Source of the DNA: Phoronis australis
Lineage: Eukaryota; Phoronida; Phoronidae
Length of the DNA: 64,000 bases
Direction: 5' to 3'
Assembly (NCBI GenBank): GCA_002633005.1
Contig: NMRA01000005.1
Coordinates: 89,842 to 153,841 of the forward strand
Part shown: one piece after another, positions 55,645-64,000 of the stretch
How positions within the stretch are numbered: the stretch's first letter is position 1
How the letters are laid out: each line of letters opens with the position of its first letter
Notes under the pieces: generated by a model
What the model was told of the DNA's origin: nothing
What the model saw: the letters and a program-made list of their open reading frames with translations, nothing else
Database searches by the model: none
Program-made: the position numbers and the translations under genes

Positions 55645-55842
55645 ATGACTACGTTCCAGGGGGCCGTTCCCCAATGTCTTTCCGAACGAGAATACAATTT
55701 TCTACAAGACATGAATGTTGCCGGTTTTTACCAGGAAAAGAAGCCGCAGAAACTTCAACTGATCATAGATAATTTTGACTCTCTCGCGCATGAATGTTCA
55801 GCCTCGCGAAAAAAAAAACAAAGGAAATTCAACGTTTTTAAA
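55645..55842 (+). CDS. Candidate first coding exon, unknown protein (66 codons)
   Basis: The ATG has good context (taccATGa). The frame encodes MTTFQGAVPQCLSEREYNF, LQDMNVAGFYQEKKPQKLQ, LIIDNFDSLAHECSASRKKK and QRKFNVFK. It then meets a good donor (AAA followed by gtaaga) at 55843 in phase 0. Composition is protein-like and amphipathic with a basic end. No downstream exon was recognised before the LINE at 60.8 kb, and no family is recognised. Confidence 0.35.
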
Positions 55843-55899
55843 GTAAGAGCAGCAACAAACCAAAATGACGTTTTCGAAGCTTGAAATTGCGGTGCCGAA

Positions 55900-57900
55900 A
55901 AATCGGTCTTCGTGACCTATAATCTGTCCGTCGTTGTCAAACATAAACTCCATAAACAGTGAATGAAAGCCAACATGATATCAAAGATGACCGATCCGAG
56001 TTGACTTCCTGTGATAAATTAAACCTATGTAGAGTCATTAGAAATACACATTTTAGTAATTACTTGAACATAGTTTAGACATTAGGGACTATATTAATGA
56101 TATTTGTGATAGAAACACTCAGTGGTGTTTCCTTGCCAAACGAACATCAACAGAGGTGACTTGAACCTAACTATTTCGGGTCATTCGGGAACCTGTCAGA
56201 TTTGGCGTTTGACAGCAAATGCCTACTAGCTCCACAGTTTTCAGCAGATTTTCACCTAAATCAATACCATGACAGAAATTTTGAGCACATTTTAGACTAA
56301 TCTGCCTGAAAACGAGCCTATAATCCTCTTGCGAACAAACTCTGTCTCCGGACAATTAGTTGTAAACGGAAGCGCCCTGATTTGGAGCGAACTCTAATAA
56401 CAGTAAACGGAAAGTGCTGGGAGTAGCGAAACTTAATGAAACACTTTGAAGTGAGGTCAAAAACGAAACCAAGACCAGTTGAAACCATAACCCCACACCT
56501 GTGGCACCAACTTCAAAACAATTAACAAAGTTGCATTGAGGATTCAGTCCATTAAGGACACTGATCCAATCAGAAAATCTAGAATTACTTGAGATTGGTA
56601 AGTGGTAACGAGAATTAAACTATCTTGCGAAATTCGTCAGGCTTTCGTATGGATGCCCTAGATGAGAGTTTTTGTAAAATTCTTAGACGAGACCACCTGC
56701 TGGACTACCAAATTAAAGAGCGGTGTGCAAAATCTGGACTTGAGTACCGGGTACCTTAAAAAACGAACGGAATGTTCAAAGAATTATTCGCATGTAATTC
56801 TTAGCCGTTCGTATGGTATTGTGTCCGAGGGTTTACCGTTATATAACTGGGATGTACTTTACGTGAACGCAAGACATTTGCGATGCACGAACGGTATGGG
56901 AACAATGAATTGTATCCCATAGTTCAACAGTTCAATCTCACCAACCAATCACTTCATTGGGCGCTATTTTGCTACGACACGTAAATTACTTGAAGGTAAC
57001 GTACCGAGCAGCTTTCGTAACACTTGCCTTTCACTCGAGTGACTTTCCGTGGTCTTGTGGGACCTTGCTTTTCTCGAGTTTTTAAGTCTACGCAACGCAC
57101 CTGTGGTATCAAACTGTTCTAACAAGAACCTCATGGACGTATTAATATTCTAGGTATGTTTTTGGCCAAACTTGCCCTTTTCCTCCCGTCTTCAGCCCGT
57201 TTCATCGATGTTAAGACGGGATCTGACGACTTTAGCATGACAGGCCTTAAAAATTGTTAATGGCTTCCATTTCTGAAATTATTTCACCCAATGCCAAGGA
57301 AGGTTTCATTTTAAGACTCTCAAACAAAAATTTGTATACCTGTCTAGAAAAAGCCCGTGAACAGCAAGGGTAATTTTAATGTTTTGGTTTATGTTCGCGC
57401 CGGCAAAAACAATGGCACCATGTCCGAAGGTTCTATAGTTAGAAGGTTCGAAAGAATCAAACTACTGATTGCTTACGTTTATAAGTTCATTTAATTAAAA
57501 TAATTTAACGTAATTTGAACGTAACCCAGAGAGATGTTCTGTGGCAAGTTAAACGAAGTGCAAAACATAAAATGGGCTGAAAATGAGGATACTGAAGTCC
57601 TTGTAGTCTTTAACTAAGCTTTTTGACAGATGGTGGGTTTCTAGCAGCTTTCGAAAAAAAAGAGGTATATTGTCCATTTAAAGCTGATGTGAGATCTATC
57701 TTGAATGAATTAAATTACTTTTGTCCATTGAACCTTGGGGCTGCTATACTCTGCCGACTGGATCATTGCACAAGCAACCCTCCAGTAGATATTTTGCCAA
57801 ATATAAGCGATTATTTGCAAATTTTCAGGTTTCTTGCCTGACCCTATAATCATTAAATGCATGACGCGATATTTTTACATCTGCGAATGACGTGTTAGCG
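55900..57900. other. Gene-free stretch
   Basis: The frame 56662-56922 has no domain features. No repeats or inverted ends were recognised. Confidence 0.4.
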
Positions 57901-57905
57901 CACAG

Positions 57906-57973
57906 TATATAAACGACTGCTTCTAACAGGGAGTGGGAAATCTCCTTCGCTGTTTCTGTAGCTCACTTCTGAG
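57906..57973 (+). promoter_or_regulatory. Possible core promoter and short non-coding first exon
   Basis: TATATAAA at 57906-57913 is followed 60 bases later by a textbook donor, ctgag/gtaagtatt, with the exon edge at 57973. The intervening bases have no ATG. This is the geometry of a TATA-driven transcript with a very short 5' exon. No downstream exon could be paired with it. Confidence 0.3.
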
Positions 57974-58159
57974 GTAAGTATTATCTGGCCTGCCAATTAC
58001 ACAGTGTGTGTTCTTGTGCTGCGCACTTGGCTTCGTCATAAGTAATAGACTCACGAACTCGTTATGAGTATAAGTTTTCTACAGCGAAGGGTGATAGTAC
58101 CTGGCTACAGTTGAGTCAAAATCGTTCGCATACGTTCAGTGGACACGCAGTAGCTAGGT

Positions 58160-58530
58160 TTAGTATTCTTCTTCTTGTTCTTCTTCAGCGTTCCCGGCCA
58201 TGTAGCTTAGATAGTCAGTCTGGTCTTCTGGACGAAGTCTGCATTTCGCCGAAGGGCAGATCTGCAGTAAATAATCAGGTGTCTGGGGGCCAGTGCCACA
58301 GGAACACTCCTCTTTGTGAGAGATTTTCAGGCGATGCATGTGGGAGAGCAGCTGGCAGTGGCCGGTTCTTAGCCTGAAGATAGTGACTTGTTCTTGCCGG
58401 TGAAGCCGGCGGATATAGTCTTTTTCAGTCCCCAGACGTAGGCGTCCCCTCCAGACATTTCTAAAGTGACTTCGGAGGAGGGTTTTTACTTCTTCATATG
58501 ATGTACAGCAATAAGAATCTGTCTTCTGCG
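58160..58530 (-). mobile_element. Non-LTR retrotransposon ORF2 C-terminal fragment (minus strand)
   Basis: An uninterrupted minus-strand frame of about 120 codons ends at TAA (58162-58160). It contains SYEEVKTLLRSHFRNVWRG, LHRQEQVTIFRLRTGHCQLL, SHMHRLKISHKEECSCGTG and PQTPDYLLQICPSAKCRL. The RLRTGHC...H..R....S..C.CG...QT.(D/E)(H/Y)LLQ.CP pattern is the standard C-terminal tail of many Jockey/RTE/I-like LINEs. A stop closes the frame at about 58533, and RT and endonuclease are missing. An E-rich end (AGNAEEEQEEEY) corresponds to a gaa repeat. Confidence 0.8.
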
Positions 58531-59108
58531 TACTCTAGGAGATTTCCCTGGTCATATTTACAAATATGAAATTCGAGTGTCACTTTTTCCTCTTTTTGTT
58601 GGCATGTATGTATTGTTTAATTTATTGTTGGTTATCGATGAACACTACACACATGTCAATTACTGTTGGTGTTGACGATTTTTAGTACATTCCTTGAAGC
58701 ACTGAGTTAACCACACAACTGTGAAATAACGATGCAGACTCGTAAGAAAACCTTTTTCAAACCGCACATATTTCATATACCCAGGTTTCAAAACGCCACT
58801 CGCCAGCTGGGCGAGTGAGCTAGAAAATCCACTCTCCCAGCCCGAAGTTCAGTTGCCCGGCCGTTTCGCGTAGATCACCACAAATACACTGTACGCTGCC
58901 AACATCAATAAACGTAATTGTTTCGTGCATTGATGTCACCATCTATTAGGGCTAGTACCATTTTTACAAAATGCAGAATTTCAACCGAAAGACTTTCGAC
59001 GGGACTTCCGGTCATGGAAAACTAGCGTTCAGTTGACTGAACAGTGCTCTCCGTATTTTTTCAATATTTTATAGCGTCTCCTGTAGTTTAAACGTGTCTC
59101 CTGTCAAT

Positions 59109-59342
59109 ATGAGTGATAAGCCAGCACCAAATTCACAGAAAAAGAGACAAGCCAGGGCAAAACTATTGAAAGCGGTAAGGGATCATGGTAACAGGGGAAG
59201 AGTGAAAGGCTATTGGACCCACGATGGGAAGATATACTTGTACCTGAAAGACTGCTCGGATAAAGTACCGATCTCGTATCGTTCCAGATTTTCTGAGAAC
59301 CGTTCCTTTATTAATTGGTACTTCCTTGTATTTTGTAGATAG
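59109..59342 (+). pseudogene. LINE ORF1-like fragment
   Basis: From ATG 59109 the frame reads MSDKPAPNSQKKRQARAKLL, KAVRDHGNRGRVKGYWTHDG and KIYLYLKDCSDKVPI before drifting. The motif (W)xHDGKIYL.LKD resembles the short W(T).(D/N)GKI(F/Y) segment at the end of ORF1 proteins of some LINEs and related elements. It is a fragment, and the assignment is tentative. Confidence 0.35.
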
Positions 59343-59494
59343 ATTCTCGTTTTAAGGTTATCTCTTAGTTAGTGGCCCCCATTCTAACTCGTATATCAAA
59401 ACACTAGGCTTTGTCAACTAGTAAAAGACCACGGAACATTACATGTTTTGTATTTATGTACCATTATTATTATTACGTTAACACCTTTTTAAGT

Positions 59495-59840
59495 CAAAAT
59501 TTCATTTTCAAGAAATGTACATTCATAGCAAAATAACCCCTCGGTCGATTTTAATGAAACATTGAAAACTTCACCAGTTACCTCAAAAACTCTGTTAGGA
59601 ATTTTCGATTAGAAAGCAAAACGTAAGGAATAGAAGTTATTCTCGTCTTTGTTACGTTACGTAAAAACGAGGCCTTTTTATCAAAAATTCTAACATGTTT
59701 TTGAGATTGATGAATAAGTATTAGGTTTGCAAAGTTTCAGCGAATTCCACCAAGCGGCTTTCGAGAACTCGTGTTCCTAAGTTCAATTTAAGTAGATTTG
59801 CCGAAGTCGAGAAAAAGCCAATTAAACTGGGACGAGTGAA
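59495..59840. repeat. Dispersed repeat, copy C (partial)
   Basis: Shares acattcatagca-aa-aac, and ctcaaaaactctgttaggaa with ttttcgatt, with copy B at about 33350-33590. The block order is the same but intervening sequence is missing. Confidence 0.5.
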
Positions 59841-60837
59841 AATCTCAAATACGTCGGTTTGTTATTCGGGGAAAACTTGTTTTCGGTAAATATAACCTGT
59901 ACATGCCTTAACCATGTTAGCTATTTCAACATTCACTCGCAATGTCAATTGAATTTGCAGTGCGCAATTAACTTAATTATCATTAAAACGTACCGTCCCC
60001 AGCCACGAGGTGGGACAAATTGTTACTGTTCATTGTTATTAACATAGTCTGTACAAATCACGTGCCAGGAGACTGACACGAAACCAAGTAAGGAATGGAA
60101 AACAAAAATGGAATCGGTGCCGGTTAAAGTGTGTCATTAGCATGAGATCGAAACTGCAAAATGTCAATTTACTTGTTGAATTAAGGAATTCGGGTGGGGA
60201 TTTATCTCTTTTCACAACTTGCTGTGTTCATGACCACAGAGGCGCGTGAGGCGACTTGTAGCATTCGTTCTCTGCGGCCGTATGTATGTAGACGCATAAC
60301 TCCCTCAGGATTAAAAAGTTCGTTTTGTCTTTGTTTTCTCCGGCACCGTTCTATAAGTATACACCTCGTGGACTCTATTATGGCGACTCGGTGAATGAAA
60401 GGACGGAGGGTACATACGAAGCTGCTCTGTACCTGGCGAGAGATTCGAATTGAGTGACCGCCCTGTAATCTTTGACCTCGGATACGTAGTAAACAAATAT
60501 TCGCGCGGTTGTGCGGTTTCAAGGTGGTTCTATCAAATCTTTTTTTTTCTCGCTACACGGTATATATTTTGTATTTGAAGTTGGATATACCCTTGTGCCA
60601 TGATGAACTGGAAGGAGGGCACAGTTCATTAGTCAGCTTATTTGTCCATGTTGTACTCTGTTTTGTTTATTAATTATTTTTTTATTTATGTTTTGATTGT
60701 GAGTGTGTTTGTGTATACCCGGTCCTACCTGCCCACCTTGTAAGTTCTTGCAATACTTTATGTAATCTCAAGACTTCTATTGTAAAAGTAGAAAGTAGTT
60801 TTTATTTCCTAATATGATCTAAATTATTATCTTTTCA

Positions 60838-63800
60838 GTTAATTGTCAAGGTTCGGTAACCCGAGAAAAAGAAGATATGTCTTTAATTACATACGAAATA
60901 AAGCATTTAATATATATTATTTACAAGACTTTACTGGAGATTTGGAGCCGTACATTGAATCTCAGTGGGATTACATTTGTTATTTTAAGCTCTTAAAGGA
61001 GCAATTTAAGAGGAGCAGATATTCTATTTAATAATAACTTTGACTTTACTGTTTAAATGTGAGAAAGGATCCTTTGGGAAATTATATTATAATAGAATTA
61101 ATTATGCAGGGAGATAGAATCATTCTTGTAAATTTGTACGGTCCAAATACTGATTACCCGAACTTTAACATATTTTCAATAATTGAAGAAATTGATGTTC
61201 ATAAGTTTATTTTATGTGGAGACTTTAATTAAGTTCTGAGTCAAGAATTGGATACTTGCAATCATAGATTTTGTAATAATCCAAACGCTACAAAAGTTCT
61301 AAAGGGAATTATGAGCACTTTTGATGTCTGTGATCCCTTTCGAGAATTTTTTTCTTCAAAGAGAAGATTCACTTGGCGAAGAAAAAATCCAGTTAAGCAG
61401 TCTAGACTTGACTTTTTCTGATTTCCAATACTTTGATTCATTGTGTCCAAAGAATTTCTATAACTCCAAGTTACAGATCAGATCATTTTGGGGGTCTTGT
61501 TCCCGTATACCATTTAGACAAAATTCAAAATATTTCTTTCAACTATTTTGGATGTACCACTATTGGAAATAAGAAAAAAATACTATTTTTACTCAATTCA
61601 AAAAAAAGAAAAAATAGATAGTCAAAAGAATAAGTTAGATAAAGAAATAGAGAATTTGGAACAATGTGTTGATGATAGAACGTTTGAAGGTTTAGAAAGG
61701 AAAGAGAGTGCTCTTCTAGAGATAAGGTCAGAAAAATTAAATGGATATTACGTCAGATCCAGGGCAAAATGGAGTAGAGGAGGGGGAAAGCCCAACAAAA
61801 TATTTTTTAGTTTAGAATCGAGACATTTTTTTAACAAACTTGTGTATGAAATAGAATTGGAAAATAGAGAAATAATTACAAATCAAGAAGATACCAGACG
61901 TGGCCGCGAATTGAAACGAAAAGGCTTATTCTGATAACAATTTTTTTGAAAAAAGTGAAATAAAGAACCTTATTGTATCAAATAAGCTTCCCGATAACTT
62001 TGCTATGGAGCTTGAGGGGCACATAAAATATGAAGAACTATGGTCTGTATAAAAAAGTTTAAAAAATAAAAAATGGTTTCACAAATGAATTTTCAAGTTT
62101 TTCTGGAAAGATTTAGACTATTTTGTTTTAAGACACATCAAGGAAAGCTATGAAAATTTGAAATGTCATACTAGCAAAAAACGGGGGTTGTAACTTTAAT
62201 TCCAAAGCCAGATAAGGCTAAAAAAATTGTTAAGAACTGGAGACCAATAACTTTGCTCAACAGTGTTTACAAGTTGACATCCGGATGTATTGCTAGACAA
62301 ATGAAAAAGGTACTTGGATATATAATTTTCCCGGCTCAGACGGGATTTATAAAAAGGAGATGTATGATTGACCTATGATATGAATTTCTGTGAAAAAAAT
62401 GGTATACCGGGGCTGTTGTTGCAAATAGATTTTGAAAAAAGCTTTCGATAACTTGTCATGGAACTTCATAAAAACATTTTGGATATCTTTAATTTCAAGG
62501 CCTCAATTAAGGGTTGGATTAAAACCTTTTATAACTGTCCCGTGCCATACATTGTTCAAAATGTTTTTTTGTCCTTAAGTTTTACTCTGAACAGTGACTG
62601 TAGAAATGGTGATCTTCTTTTTCTATATGCTTTCCTTTTATGTGCTGAAATATTAGCTATGATGATGAAACAATATAAAGAAATTAAAGGCATTCAAATA
62701 GGAAATGATGAATTATACTAACTCAGAATGCTGATGACACAATTTTTTCTTGGATGGTTCTCGGCGTAATTTGGAAGCTACTATGGAAGTTTTGAGTAAA
62801 TATGCAGAAACGTCTGGCTTGAGAGTAAATTATTCCAAAACATATGTTAGTTGGATGGGCAGTAAAAAATTTTGTAAAGATGTTTTCCATCATGCAAGAT
62901 GAAAGTTAGAATGGGGCATAACGGAATTTATGATGCTAGTTATCAATTTCAGCGTTAACCTAGAAAAATGATTTAATTCAACTACAGTGAGAGGATGGAT
63001 GAAATCAATAATCTTATAAAAATTTGGTCTGGAAGAAAATTCTCTTTTTAGGAAAGTTACGGTGGTAAAGACCTTGATGGTGCCAAAATTATTCACATAA
63101 TGGCACCTCTGCCTACTCCATCTGACATTATTATGATTGAATTGAACGCAAACACTTTTAAGTTTATTTGGAATAACAAAATTGAGAGAGTGAAGATGTA
63201 TTAATTAGAATGTATGGAGAAGGGGCAGTGAAAATGATGAATATATATTTTTTTAAAAAGGCTATTAAATTTCATGGATAAAAAGACTGGTAGAGGTGAG
63301 ATGGGTCGTTACTCCTTGATTGCTTACCGACTTCCTAGAATTATGAAATATTGGTTAAAACTATTAAAAACCGATGAGTCAAAAATTACATATCATTGCT
63401 ATGAATGGCAGTACAATATGACGGAAAATGTTAATAAACCGTGCTGGGTTAATGATGTTAAGAAATTGTTATTTCAGTTTGGTTTTGGAGAAGCATGGTA
63501 TAATCAGGGTGTAGGTTCCGAGACAAGCTTCATATCACTTTTTAAACAAAGATGCAAAGATATTGATCAGCAAAAATGGCAAGATATTTTGAACAATTCG
63601 ATTAAGCTGGAAACTTACAGAACTTTTAAGTTAAATATATGTTTTGAAAACTATTTAGATGTAATTGACAATGTAAATGTTAGATCTGATATGGTGAGAT
63701 TGAGATGTTCAGCGCATGCACTAATGATTGAAAAGGGTAGACACTTGAAACTTAACAGAACAGAAAGGTTATGCCCTCTCTGTGTTAGGACATATGTCGA

Positions 63801-64000
63801 GTCGGAATATCATTTTGTTATCGAATGCCCATTCTACGATGACCTTAGGAAACGATATTTGCCTGCATGGAGCTACAACAATCCCAATGTTACAAAATTC
63901 AACAGACTCATGACTATGGAGGAAAAAGATCTTATATGGTCAACATGTAAATATGTTCATTTCGCATTCAAGCGAAGAAGAATTCGGTTTACTTCTAGTG
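60838..64000 (+). mobile_element. Degenerate Tx1/L1-like LINE, continues past the window edge
   Basis: Pieces of one ORF2 appear in order. The apurinic-type endonuclease has NCQG, then NPRKRRYVFNYIRNKAFNIY (60850-60915), VNLYGPNTDYPNF and ILCGDFN followed by a stop (61230-61232), KRRFTWRRKN, and the catalytic SDHFGG (about 61475). The reverse transcriptase has LIPKPDKAKKIVKNWRPITL (62195-62255), AQTGFIKRR, a damaged FEK(A)FD block as DFEKSFR, and the active-site box as NADDTIF (usual YADD) at about 62724-62745. The C-terminal part, from 63274, is open. Several frameshifts and stops make the element inactive. The motif set and order fit the Tx1/L1 branch. Its left end is not clearly defined. 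Confidence 0.85.
63274..64000 (+). CDS. Intact C-terminal part of the LINE ORF2 (open to window end)
   Basis: An open frame of 242 codons from ATG 63274 (MDKKTGRGEMGRYSLIAYRL) runs off the end of the window without a stop. It contains a CPLC...ESEYHFVIECPFYDDLRKR zinc-knuckle-like segment at about 63775-63850, typical of LINE ORF2 C-termini. The ATG is probably not a true start: upstream element sequence continues in a different frame. Confidence 0.75.
   Translation, partial: MDKKTGRGEMGRYSLIAYRLPRIMKYWLKLLKTDESKITYHCYEWQYNMTENVNKPCWVNDVKKLLFQFGFGEAWYNQGVGSETSFISLFKQRCKDIDQQKWQDILNNSIKLETYRTFKLNICFENYLDVIDNVNVRSDMVRLRCSAHALMIEKGRHLKLNRTERLCPLCVRTYVESEYHFVIECPFYDDLRKRYLPAWSYNNPNVTKFNRLMTMEEKDLIWSTCKYVHFAFKRRRIRFTSS

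Noticed and set aside
60202-60522. 106-codon minus-strand frame rich in Arg/Cys
   Set aside because: Non-ATG start, both strands open, no motif and no splice support.

Overview
The window is animal (metazoan) nuclear DNA. Genes are split by introns with consensus GT/AG boundaries, intergenic and intronic space is large and AT-rich, and degenerate non-LTR retrotransposons, miniature inverted-repeat elements (MITEs) and minisatellites are abundant. No prokaryotic operon, rRNA, tRNA or CRISPR array was seen. The gene set points to a marine invertebrate deuterostome such as an acorn worm or amphioxus: an ACADSB-type acyl-CoA dehydrogenase, an intronless LRR-Ig transmembrane protein and a CABCOCO1-like ciliary protein. 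This placement is an inference from gene types; no species-level marker was seen. Single ambiguous bases lie at 20673, 30338 and 36013.

Layout. 1-2765 (+): last three coding exons of a short/branched-chain acyl-CoA dehydrogenase whose 5' part lies outside the window. 2947-4630: a 1.68 kb non-autonomous DNA transposon flanked by TTAA. 5.5-9.2 kb: repeat country, including a three-part (A-B-C) higher-order tandem array at 7.15-8.57 kb. 9.2-26.2 kb: mostly gene-free, with LINE remnants (11.3-11.9 and 19.2-19.9 kb), palindromes, a 17-bp minisatellite, a 92-bp transposon-like element with 9-bp target duplications and a 280-bp MITE. 26495-29299 (+): a complete 934-residue LRR-Ig receptor-like protein encoded without introns. 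29.9-39.4 kb: gene-free, with a second copy of a dispersed 1 kb repeat, arrays of the palindrome CCTATAGG, two MITEs and a second copy of the 9-bp-duplication element. 39467-52377 (-): eight coding exons of a CABCOCO1-like gene, with compatible splice phases throughout; the start-codon exon was not found. A small TATA-driven candidate gene (51046-51348, +) lies antisense inside its first recognised intron. 52.4-60.8 kb: candidate isolated exons and promoters, plus a LINE C-terminus on the minus strand. 60838-64000 (+): a broken Tx1/L1-like LINE that runs off the right edge, with its last about 240 codons intact.

The three main genes do not form a pathway: one acts in mitochondrial isoleucine/2-methylbutyryl-CoA oxidation, one is a cell-surface protein of unknown ligand, and one is likely ciliary or flagellar. 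The best candidates for something undescribed are the A-B-C higher-order array, the pair of about 80-90 bp mobile elements with 9-bp target duplications, the CCTATAGG palindrome arrays and the small antisense gene at 51 kb. Everything was read by eye; no alignment or database search was run.
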